A stretch of 64,000 nt of DNA from Blautia luti (lineage in GTDB: Bacteria; Bacillota; Clostridia; Lachnospirales; Lachnospiraceae): the NCBI RefSeq assembly GCF_013304735.1, contig NZ_JAAITI010000004.1, forward strand, positions 62,001 through 126,000, given 5' to 3'. How positions within the stretch are numbered: the stretch's first letter is position 1; each line of letters starts with the position of its first letter. Shown here piece after piece: positions 51,414 to 58,773 of this stretch. The translations under genes and the position numbers were made by a program. The notes beneath the pieces were generated by a model, which was given only the letters and a program-made list of their open reading frames with translations, did not search any database and was not told the DNA's origin.

Positions 51414-52618
51414 ACTATAAATGAGCAAATTTGAAAAATTGCACAAAATTATCCTGCTAACTTCATAAATGCCTTAAAATCATTACTTCCTTTTGCAAGT
51501 TGGAAGAGATACTGATACTTTTCTGTCTGAATAATGCTTCCAATCCGGTGGTAGCCTTTTTCAAAAGAACAGAATTCACCAGTCCCTGTCACACACATAA
51601 AATGTGCCATTGACATAAGAAGCCAGTATCTTCGGACTCCCTGTGCAGAACGTATCTGATAGCTGTCCAGTGCCAGTTTATTCTTACACTGGCGAAAAAA
51701 TACCTCTATCGGTCACCGGCAGACATAATAAGACAGTGTTTCGTCCAATGATAATGAAACGTCTGTACTGAGAAAAGCACGCAGTGCTTTTGGATTTCCA
51801 AATGCTTTTTCCGGATAACTTAAAAGAACTACGGCATTTTCAATACCGTTGAGTTTTCCCTCATAACGATACACGTAATATTTTTGTTTTTTCACTGTCA
51901 CAAGGCGAAAATTGGAACGTGTGGACGTTAAAAAAGCAGCAAACTCATTAAGTTTCTTTTTGAATCCAAATGGATAAAGCATCCGGTTTGTTTTCAGTGC
52001 ACCTATGGTATGAAATCCTCCGGCTGCGAAAGTGTTGATTATTTTTTCAGAAGTATACCAGCAGGAAAGCATAACAGCAACTGCCTGGTGTCCGTAATCC
52101 TGTTTCCCCTTTAAATGGGATTGGTGAAAGTACGCGTCTTCAATTGGATGCAGAGCCTGTGACGAAGGCTTTGTTTTTGAAGCTGTCGTATCATCTACAA
52201 TACAGAAAAAAGGCTTTCCGGTGCGAGCTGCTTCTGAATAAATAATCTCTATAACAGAACGTTTTAACGTATCTGAAAGTGAGGAATCATCCCATTTTCC
52301 TGAATTAAGGAAATGTGCGATCGTAGTCCTGTGACAGGAACTGTTTTTAGCAAAGTCCGTGGTTTTCCCATGGTATCCTAAAAGAAATATGCTGATCAGA
52401 ATGCTCATAAGATGATTTATCACTCGATTGGAATAAAATTTGTATAAGTTTAATTTCTTAAGCTGGTTGTATATGAATGTAGAATGATGTATAGTATTTG
52501 CGAGAGACACCTTCTTTCGTAAATGTTGCAAATGTTTGTTTAGGTACTTTCATTATACAACACACGGAATCAAGGTGTCTCTCTTTTATGCAAAATCACG
52601 AACTTGCTCATTTATAGT
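51414..52618. mobile_element. Insertion sequence with ACTATAAATGAGCAA terminal repeats
   Basis: A 1,205-base element carrying one transposase on the minus strand. The ends are imperfect inverted repeats: ACTATAAATGAGCAAATTTG at the left (51414-51433) and, reading inward from 52618, ACTATAAATGAGCAAGTTCG. Fifteen outer bases match exactly. No clear target-site duplication is visible. It lies between the nested inverted-repeat module and the two-component regulator of the RiPP cassette. Confidence 0.85.
51449..52531 (-). pseudogene. DDE transposase interrupted by an in-frame TGA
   Basis: A transposase of about 360 codons split at codon 273. The N-terminal part has an HTH-like region and the first catalytic Asp in FFCIVDDTTASKTKPSSQAL, then SHLKGKQDYGHQAVAVMLSC. 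After LSYYVCR comes TGA (51713-51715), then the frame continues with PIEVFFRQCKNKLALDSYQI and ends at 51449. In IS4/IS701-like enzymes a Trp precedes this IE block, so TGG changed to TGA is the likely cause. Everything else is intact, so the loss looks recent. The second half holds the final catalytic Glu, so the truncated protein should be inactive unless the stop is read through. Confidence 0.85.
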
Positions 52619-52676
52619 TAATTATCTGCCTACAATTCTATCAAAAAAAGTAAAAAATACTTAAATTCGGAACAGA

Positions 52677-53279
52677 TTACATTAATGGCTCAATATATCC
52701 TAGCTTTATTGCTTTGTTATAAGCTTCAACTGTATTAGATACTTCAAGTTTATCATAAATATTTTGAATATGGTTATATAATGTACGTTCACTTATAAAA
52801 AGATTCTTTGCTATTTTCTTCTTTATATCCCCCTTACAAATTGCTCGTAATATTTCAATTTCCCTCTCTGTTAATACCTCAATATCTGGAATTTTATTAT
52901 AATATGTTTTATTACAAAGAACTCTCTTTAATCTTTCTACTAATTCCTCCATAGAAACAGACTTATTTATAAAATCCGCAGCTCCTTTGTCAAATGCCAT
53001 CTTTTTGTATATAGGCATATCATACGAAGAAAGTATAACTACTTTTGAATCTGGATTAATTGATAATATATCTGCCAATATTTCAAATCCATTCTTTTCA
53101 GAACTATTCTTTAAATTTATGTCCAATAGAATAATATCAAATTCTTTTTCTCGAAACGTACGGAAAAAATCATTCTCCCTTTCAACATAGTAGCAAAGTG
53201 ATACAAATTGACTCTCTATCAGTAATTTCTTTAAACTCTCTCCAAATAATCTATGATCATCAAATAGTAAAATTTTCAC
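52677..53279 (-). CDS. LuxR-type response regulator of the RiPP cassette
   Basis: A 200-residue NarL/LuxR-type response regulator. The receiver has the acidic pair DDH near residue 7, the phospho-acceptor Asp53 in DIILLDINL, a Ser/Thr switch (VVILSSYDMP) and a conserved Lys (FINKSVSMEELVE). The C-terminal DNA-binding domain (about 135-200) is LTEREIEILRAICKGDIKKK followed by IAKNLFISERTLYNHIQNIY. The GTG start shares one base with the kinase stop. It is the last gene of the cassette and would switch its promoter when the kinase senses a signal, perhaps the peptide itself. Confidence 0.9.
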   Translation of the reverse strand: MKILLFDDHRLFGESLKKLLIESQFVSLCYYVERENDFFRTFREKEFDIILLDINLKNSSEKNGFEILADILSINPDSKVVILSSYDMPIYKKMAFDKGAADFINKSVSMEELVERLKRVLCNKTYYNKIPDIEVLTEREIEILRAICKGDIKKKIAKNLFISERTLYNHIQNIYDKLEVSNTVEAYNKAIKLGYIEPLM

Positions 53280-54583
53280 TAATCTACCTCCAGCTCGACA
53301 CTAGACCATAAAATGCCATTTGAATAATTATATGTCAATTTCCCATTGTTTGCCTCTACAAGCACCCTCAAAAGTAGCACACCACCTTTAGACTTGAAAA
53401 TATTTTCATAATCTATTGCACTCGCCCCATCACTCTTGCAGTTAATTATTAACACCATATTTTCGTCCAATTTTATTTCGTATTTGATATAAGTCGCATT
53501 GGAATGCTTAAAAATATTGTTAATCAATTCCTTACTAATCTGTAACAGCATTTCTAAATGCACTTTATTTTTTAGATATTTTTCTGCTTTTTCATTTATA
53601 TCAATTTTTAATTGAACTTTCTTATTTGGATATATGGCTTGTATAGAATTTAACATATTTTCTAAATTAATATAGGCACCATATTCCAGAAAAATATTTG
53701 CCGAATAAAAATTCATCATTTTCCTTGCACGATCTTCCAGATTTAATAAAACCTTTTTCGATAGCACAATATCCGGTTGTTCTAATGCTAATAAATTGTA
53801 AGATGCTCTGATATCCTGGACAATATCATCGTGAAGTATTCTTGAAAAATTCTCTCTTTCAGTATTTATATACTTTGTTAAGAAAAAAAAGGAACTTATT
53901 TCTCTATAAAATTCTTGCCTATCCTCTATATGTATCATAGTTAATATTTCAAACAATAGCATAAAAACCTGGAAAATCATATTAAGGCAAAATGAATCCC
54001 AATCAAAAATATAAGATATATATACTACTAGTGGTATCCATAAGGTTAAAATATATTTTGACTTCTTTGCAGAAGTCGGAAGTATATGTACATATTTGAA
54101 ATTTATCCATTTATACTTAACAAAAATATCTACCGCCATGCCCAATACTATCATAAACGAAGAAAAAAGGACAAACCGATTAATGTAAAAAAGCAATCCC
54201 AAAAAATAAGAAATAAGAACAGTTATTTCTTCCTTATATCTTTTCCTGGCTAATAAATTCCTTGCCTTATACAATAAAAATAATACAAATGCGATTTCAA
54301 AAATTATAATACCTGTTCTATGTATCATGGAACTACAGAATAATATAGGAACTGTATAATCAATACTATCCACTATATCTGTTTTTTTTTGTGATGTCAT
54401 AATATATACATATAATGCACTAATAAAACAAACTAACAATATCATAGATAATGCATTTATCTCTACAGCATCATTTGTAATCAAATTAAATTTATAAAAA
54501 AAACTCCACATAACAATTATAGCTATATGGAGCAGAATATATATGCTGTACTTACTCTTCATACTCTTTTTCACCCACATCAC
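53279..54583 (-). CDS. Sensor histidine kinase of the RiPP cassette (NarX/DesK type)
   Basis: A 434-residue membrane histidine kinase. Six or seven hydrophobic helices fill residues 10-215, a polytopic sensor with little outside the membrane, as in peptide- or lipid-sensing kinases. The phospho-acceptor is His251 in FSRILHDDIVQDIRASYNLL (HisKA_3 type) and the ATP-binding domain has the N-box ELINNIFKHSNAT. The G-box is reduced to SKGGVLLLRVLVEANNGKL, lacking the usual GxGxG. The start is uncertain (GTG or ATG near 54580, weak ribosome binding site). It overlaps the response regulator gene by one base and follows the second permease gene by 20 bases. Confidence 0.88.
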   Translation of the reverse strand: MMWVKKSMKSKYSIYILLHIAIIVMWSFFYKFNLITNDAVEINALSMILLVCFISALYVYIMTSQKKTDIVDSIDYTVPILFCSSMIHRTGIIIFEIAFVLFLLYKARNLLARKRYKEEITVLISYFLGLLFYINRFVLFSSFMIVLGMAVDIFVKYKWINFKYVHILPTSAKKSKYILTLWIPLVVYISYIFDWDSFCLNMIFQVFMLLFEILTMIHIEDRQEFYREISSFFFLTKYINTERENFSRILHDDIVQDIRASYNLLALEQPDIVLSKKVLLNLEDRARKMMNFYSANIFLEYGAYINLENMLNSIQAIYPNKKVQLKIDINEKAEKYLKNKVHLEMLLQISKELINNIFKHSNATYIKYEIKLDENMVLIINCKSDGASAIDYENIFKSKGGVLLLRVLVEANNGKLTYNYSNGILWSSVELEVD

Positions 54584-54603
54584 TGAAACATCATTTACCG
54601 TAT

Positions 54604-55251
54604 CTAGTAGTATGCCATTACAATTCTCTCTTTAGTGGCCATTCGCAGAACAAATACACTAACACACAAACTTATTACATACTTTATTATAACAGTTAAA
54701 ATAAAATTATTGCTCCAGGAATAAAACATACTCTCAATAATTAAAATAAAAAAATAAAATACTGATATACGCAAAGAAATTCCCTTATATTTATTCATAT
54801 CTCTTATAACCAAAATAACTGCATTAATAATTATACTGCTTAATAAGGTAAATGTAAAGAAATCAAGTATTTGGGCAACATCAGGTGATCCTATTTTGTA
54901 TATAGTAATACCTAACAGTGGCATAAGAAGTAAGAGAGTTGATATCCACAAAGAAACTGTATGATTAATAAGGATAGATTGAAGCCTAGTCCCATTTGCA
55001 ATCAACCACTCTATTCTTCTTGTGATTTTTTCCATTTGTAGTAAATCTTTACTTAATTCACAGGCAAATATAATATATAAAAAAATATACCCCTTCCAAA
55101 GCATATCAATATAAGTATATGAGCCAATTATTTTTTCCTGCCCTTTACTAAATAAGGTTAATATACCAAAAATAATTGCTACTAGACTCATAAAAACAAA
55201 ATTACCTGTTAAAATTTTTTTCACATGAATCCTAATAATAGTCAAATCCAT
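54604..55251 (-). CDS. ABC transporter membrane subunit B of the RiPP cassette
   Basis: A 215-residue protein with six hydrophobic helices and short loops, typical of ABC-2-type permeases in bacteriocin export and immunity. Recognisable segments are FVFMSLVAIIFGILTLF at the N-terminus and the cytoplasmic loop KDLLQMEKITRRIEWLIANG, which parallels a loop in the neighbouring permease (TVKDKMSKRMEFFLASGID) and suggests the two subunits are distant paralogues. Its start overlaps the end of permease A by 10 bases. Together with permease A and the ATPase it probably forms a heterodimeric exporter or self-immunity pump. Confidence 0.8.
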   Translation of the reverse strand: MDLTIIRIHVKKILTGNFVFMSLVAIIFGILTLFSKGQEKIIGSYTYIDMLWKGYIFLYIIFACELSKDLLQMEKITRRIEWLIANGTRLQSILINHTVSLWISTLLLLMPLLGITIYKIGSPDVAQILDFFTFTLLSSIIINAVILVIRDMNKYKGISLRISVFYFFILIIESMFYSWSNNFILTVIIKYVISLCVSVFVLRMATKERIVMAYY

Positions 55252-55946
55252 TGTCCAACACTCCTTACAACACTTTCATTGTCTAATTTAGAAATCTTTC
55301 TGAAAGAAATAACAGCTAAAATTGTCGCACCAATTATATTCAGAATAATAATAAAAATATACATACTAATATTTAAACCTGATACAAATTCAACAATTTC
55401 ATTCGCACACATAGCACTAATATAAATCAGAAAAAAATTTCCAAAAAAGACCATATTTTTAAATAACTTATATTTTTCTACAGAAAATGTAATTGTATTG
55501 AAAAATAGAACTTCAGTGTAACTCATTATTACTGTCGATATAAAAAAGGCTATAATACCAAAAAATGAAATTTTAAAATCTATGAGATAATAACCTAATA
55601 CAAATATAATAAAAGGAATTATAATTGATGCTTTTAAAATTTGTATTGTGTAGGCCTTAATAATAAACTTTAAATCAATCCCTGATGCTAAAAAAAACTC
55701 CATCCGTTTACTCATTTTATCTTTCACTGTCAAATCTATTATTATAGAATTTGCCTGAAGAAGAGTACATCCTAAAAGAACTACAAAAAAAACTAAAATA
55801 AGATAATCTGTTCCTTTTGAATAAAATTGATCCTGTTGAAATACAACCAACATCAGTGTCCCAAGCACTCCTACTCCTAACATATTAAAAATTGTAGATT
55901 TACTCTTAAATATAATATAAAAAACAGCTTTTTTAATATTATTCAT
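55242..55946 (-). CDS. ABC transporter membrane subunit A of the RiPP cassette
   Basis: A 234-residue protein with six hydrophobic helices (first at FKSKSTIFNMLGVGVLGTLM, last at SMYIFIIILNIIGATILAVI). The loop before helix 3, DKMSKRMEFFLASGIDLKF, is the coupling-loop pattern seen in ABC-2 permeases, where the R(M/I)E(W/F)LLAN-like segment contacts the ATPase. Start at the ATG at 55946, with GAAGGTGGAG upstream; a GTG at 55955 is an alternative. It overlaps the end of the ATPase gene and the start of permease B, so all three are coupled. Confidence 0.82.
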   Translation of the reverse strand: MNNIKKAVFYIIFKSKSTIFNMLGVGVLGTLMLVVFQQDQFYSKGTDYLILVFFVVLLGCTLLQANSIIIDLTVKDKMSKRMEFFLASGIDLKFIIKAYTIQILKASIIIPFIIFVLGYYLIDFKISFFGIIAFFISTVIMSYTEVLFFNTITFSVEKYKLFKNMVFFGNFFLIYISAMCANEIVEFVSGLNISMYIFIIILNIIGATILAVISFRKISKLDNESVVRSVGQWI

Positions 55947-56610
55947 AATCTCCACCTTCTTTTATAAATAACTCTTCCAGTGTTGTCCCTTTTATGTTAT
56001 CTATATCCTCATTGAAAACAACCTTACCATTTTCAATCATAGTGACATAATCTGCACTTTTCTCAATTTCACTTAAATCATGAGATGTAATCAATATTGT
56101 TTTTCCTTCTTCCTTTAGTTTCTGGATAATCTTTCTTATTTCAACACGAGACAACGGATCTACCCCTGATGTTGGCTCATCAAGGTAAATAATCTCACTG
56201 TTGATTAGTATAACGATTAGAATTGACAATTTTCTTTTCATTCCTTTTGAATACGTACTAACACGTTTCAATAAATGTTCTGTAATATTTAATGAATCAC
56301 TATATTTCTTATAGTCCTTTACGTAGTATCCAAAATACAACCCAAAGATTTTCAAGTTCTCCAAACCTGTTTTATCCTCATATAAATAATCATTCTCAAG
56401 CAACATTGCATGTTTACCCGATACAGATATTTTTCCTTCATCTGGTTCGTATAATCCGGTGAGTAAACGCAATAGTGTAGTTTTTCCTGCTCCATTTGCT
56501 CCTATCAAGGCATGGACAGAATTTTTCTTGACAGTAAAATTAAAATTTTGAAATAATTTCTTACCATCAAACGCTTTTGAAAGATTGTAAATAGAAATAA
56601 TATTTGTCAT
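55939..56610 (-). CDS. ABC ATPase of the RiPP cassette
   Basis: A 223-residue ATPase. Walker A is GANGAGKTT at residues 37-45, the signature is STYSKGMKRKLSI and Walker B is IIYLDEPTSGVDP. The SKGM signature and short length match ATPases of bacteriocin export/immunity ABC-2 systems. Its start codon overlaps the maturase stop (TAATG), a close coupling that ties its expression to peptide modification. It would drive the two following permease subunits to export the mature peptide, or to protect the producer from it; no C39 peptidase domain is attached, so any leader removal must use another enzyme. Confidence 0.93.
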   Translation of the reverse strand: MTNIISIYNLSKAFDGKKLFQNFNFTVKKNSVHALIGANGAGKTTLLRLLTGLYEPDEGKISVSGKHAMLLENDYLYEDKTGLENLKIFGLYFGYYVKDYKKYSDSLNITEHLLKRVSTYSKGMKRKLSILIVILINSEIIYLDEPTSGVDPLSRVEIRKIIQKLKEEGKTILITSHDLSEIEKSADYVTMIENGKVVFNEDIDNIKGTTLEELFIKEGGDYE

Positions 56611-57971
56611 TATATTAACAGCCTCCTAAACTCATTTGGTATATATTGGGAATACCATGCACAATTTTCAAAGCCTTTTTCTTTAGCAGCTACTAACCCA
56701 CGTATTATGCAATAACTACAAAAGTACTTTTTTTCACACCCTGAGCATTCTTTACTTGTATAATCTGGAGCTTGTATACCACGAATCATATTCATTAATT
56801 GATAATTATTTGAAAACAACTGTCCGATATCCTCTTTAAATACATTTCCCAAAGATTTAATCACTGTCTGGTTATCCATTGCACAAAATTTGATTTCTCC
56901 CTCTGGCGTTATTGAAGGATTCGATGTAAATGCTCCACAATTCTTTGCGTTGCTATTTCCGTCTTTAATTTTATATAAAAACCCTTTTCCATATCGGGTA
57001 TTAATGTTTTCTATTACTTTACCAACCCTTTCATGTTGTTCTAATGTCTTTAAAAGCAAATTATTTTTATCCTCTAAATCAGCTCTTCCCATAGGAGTAA
57101 TTGCTGATATACCATAAGTTTCGATACCTGCTTCTTTTACCCATCCTGCAATATTTTCAATTTGGTCAATGTTTTGCGGTGTTACCATTGTAACAACTCT
57201 CATCAGTATTCCTGAATTATTAATTCTCATAATTGTGTCTTTAACACGGTGAGTAATATTGGGTATTTGTGTTCCCATAAACCAATTTATATAATCATCA
57301 TTATCTCCGTGTAAATCGATTTGTACAACTGTCTGCTCCTTATGTTCTGCAATCAGTGCGAACAATTCTTTATTCCAAAATAAACCATTCGATAGTATAC
57401 TTACTAATGAATAGTCAAGATTATACGCTTCATTCAGGATTTCTAAAAACCTCGGATGACACGTGACTTCTCCACCTGTAAATTCTACTACTCTTGTCCC
57501 TGCTTTACGTGCATCCTTAAGTAACTTCTTTATTTCCTCTGTATTATCTTTAAATGCATTCGTTGCACAATATTCTCCATAACAGTGCAAACACTTTGCA
57601 TTACACCTATGTGTAATTTCTACAGAAATAGCTGATGGATACTGTGTTTTTCCATTTCCAAGTATTGGTATTTCTATTGGATTTGTTTTTTTTAAATACT
57701 CCACAGAAATTCCTGGATTTTTCTCCAATTCATTCAAAAAATTATTTAATTTATACTTAGCCTGTTCTTTCTTCTCTAAATGACAACTGATCATCATGTC
57801 AACTAGATCATCAAATGTTTTTGTCCCATTTAGGTTACGTATAATTTCTAAAGCATCTTTGTTAATGCGATACAATGATTCACCCATCTTTTCATAACGG
57901 TTATTTATTACAAGAATATAAGAATCTCTTTGTCTTTCTATTGCTTTTACGTTAATTAATCTCAGATACAT
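56610..57971 (-). CDS. Radical SAM/SPASM peptide maturase of the RiPP cassette
   Basis: A 453-residue radical SAM enzyme predicted to modify the small Cys-rich peptide encoded just upstream. Residues 1-85 form a PqqD-like peptide-recognition domain (YRINKDALEIIRNLNGTKTF); the cluster motif is CNAKCLHC at 123-130; GGEVT near 166 is the SAM-binding part. The C-terminus is a full SPASM domain with cysteines 345, 363, 409, 412, 418, 421 and 437, so two further iron-sulfur clusters are expected. This architecture is shared by sactipeptide and ranthipeptide enzymes that make thioether links from Cys. It is much less similar to the SCIFF maturase in this same window than to a separate lineage. AAGGAGAAGG precedes the ATG. 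Confidence 0.92.
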   Translation of the reverse strand: MYLRLINVKAIERQRDSYILVINNRYEKMGESLYRINKDALEIIRNLNGTKTFDDLVDMMISCHLEKKEQAKYKLNNFLNELEKNPGISVEYLKKTNPIEIPILGNGKTQYPSAISVEITHRCNAKCLHCYGEYCATNAFKDNTEEIKKLLKDARKAGTRVVEFTGGEVTCHPRFLEILNEAYNLDYSLVSILSNGLFWNKELFALIAEHKEQTVVQIDLHGDNDDYINWFMGTQIPNITHRVKDTIMRINNSGILMRVVTMVTPQNIDQIENIAGWVKEAGIETYGISAITPMGRADLEDKNNLLLKTLEQHERVGKVIENINTRYGKGFLYKIKDGNSNAKNCGAFTSNPSITPEGEIKFCAMDNQTVIKSLGNVFKEDIGQLFSNNYQLMNMIRGIQAPDYTSKECSGCEKKYFCSYCIIRGLVAAKEKGFENCAWYSQYIPNEFRRLLI

Positions 57972-58053
57972 ACCTTCTCCTTATTGTTGTTTAACCTACA
58001 ATATAATCAATCTTATTTCTATTATCATCTGTAATTATTTTATAGAAAGAACA

Positions 58054-58096
58054 GGAAGTGAGAATTATTACTATCTAGCGGTAAAATCTCACTTCC
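58054..58096 (-). promoter_or_regulatory. Hairpin between RiPP precursor and maturase genes
   Basis: GGAAGTGAGA (58054-58063) and TCTCACTTCC (58087-58096) are perfect complements with partial inner pairing. It follows the precursor stop by about 28 bases on the minus strand. The downstream T-run is weak, so it is likely a partial terminator or processing/stability element that keeps the peptide message more abundant than the maturase message. Confidence 0.7.
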
Positions 58097-58123
58097 AGTC
58101 TTCTGCTTGTTATGATTTATTAC

Positions 58124-58249
58124 TCAGAAAAATCCAACAAAGCCTGCTGCACCCGCTGCAGCAATTGCGGATGGTCCACAGAACATACACCCTGTACATC
58201 CTGCACATAATTTACATCCGTTTCCCATTGGTGAAATACTAGGATTCAT
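58124..58249 (-). CDS. RiPP precursor peptide with Cys-x2-Cys ladder
   Basis: A 41-residue peptide not resembling any family I can name. It begins MNPSISPMGNG, a very short possible leader, then has cysteines at residues 12, 15, 18, 21 and 24, written CKLCAGCTGCMFC: five Cys at an exact three-residue period, with Gly after two of them. The tail is GPSAIAAAGAAGFVGFF, ending at residue 41, hydrophobic and Gly/Ala-rich like membrane-active peptides. AAGGAGG sits eight bases before the ATG. The adjacent downstream gene is the radical SAM maturase. Periodic Cys would lie on one face of a turn-rich structure, suited to multiple thioether links. Confidence 0.85.
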   Translation of the reverse strand: MNPSISPMGNGCKLCAGCTGCMFCGPSAIAAAGAAGFVGFF

Positions 58250-58259
58250 GGCATTTCCT

Positions 58260-58300
58260 CCTTATGTATATTCTCGACTTTGTTATCGAGTGACTAAATT
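58260..58300 (-). promoter_or_regulatory. Probable control region of the RiPP operon
   Basis: On the minus strand TATAAT occurs about 50 bases before the start codon but no good -35 box lies 16-18 bases further up, which fits an activator-dependent promoter. Between them and the gene is the inverted repeat CTCGA-N8-TCGAG (58273-58290), a possible regulator or RNA element. Confidence 0.4.
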
Positions 58301-58427
58301 ATATATTAGCTTTACGACATTTACATGAGTAATTACTGCAATGTTCTTAGATTATGTCGATTATGCCATTAAGCTTAATCATTAAAAGCTTTATTTACTA
58401 CTATAAATATAATATTCCTATTTCCAT

Positions 58428-58661
58428 TTATTCCCCTCTAAATTCAAGATCATATCTTTGGAATGCGATTTCGAAATCTTTACGTCTTCTTCTTGCAACA
58501 TTTATTTCTTATCCATTTATATTTATTGTTCCTTTTTTATAAGAATCAACATTCATTAAATTTACAATGCCGCTCTTACTAATTCTTATAAATAAATTTC
58601 TATCCAACATGTCTTCCAGTTGCACGAGTGAACAATCTCTTCGCATTGTTTTGCTTCCTAA
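58428..58661 (-). pseudogene. Decayed LytTR DNA-binding domain
   Basis: Remnant of a LytTR-family regulator upstream of the RiPP gene. Reading the minus strand gives KLGSKTMRRDCSLVQLEDML, then DRNLFIRISKSGIVNLMNVD, then SYKKGTINING followed by an in-frame TAA (58509-58511), after which the frame continues EINVARRRRKDFEIAFQRYD and ends at 58428. The order of strands and the FIRIxKSxIVNL and VARRRRKDFEIAF blocks are the LytTR signature. The receiver domain and start are missing. It may be what is left of an older, LytTR-type quorum regulator replaced by the LuxR pair at the other end of the cassette. Confidence 0.7.
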
Positions 58662-58718
58662 TTTCTATTCACATCAATTCTGAGAAAGCACTTTTTCTTT
58701 GTGTTCCAATTTCTTAAA

Positions 58719-58757
58719 AAGAAGCTGCCAGAAAATCATATCTTCTGGCAGCTTCTT
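58719..58757. terminator. Terminator of the Rpn-like gene
   Basis: AAGAAGCTGCCAGAA (58719-58733) and TTCTGGCAGCTTCTT (58743-58757) are perfect complements with a T-run in the minus direction. Confidence 0.9.
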
Positions 58758-58773
58758 TGAAATTCAGTATTTG

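Noticed and set aside
51713-51715. TGA in transposase as selenocysteine or recoding
   Set aside because: No SECIS-like hairpin is seen directly after it and the residue expected in the family is Trp, so a nonsense mutation is simpler.
58354-58542. 62-codon hydrophobic plus-strand frame near the RiPP precursor
   Set aside because: It is antisense to the decayed LytTR domain and has no ribosome binding site; not a second peptide.
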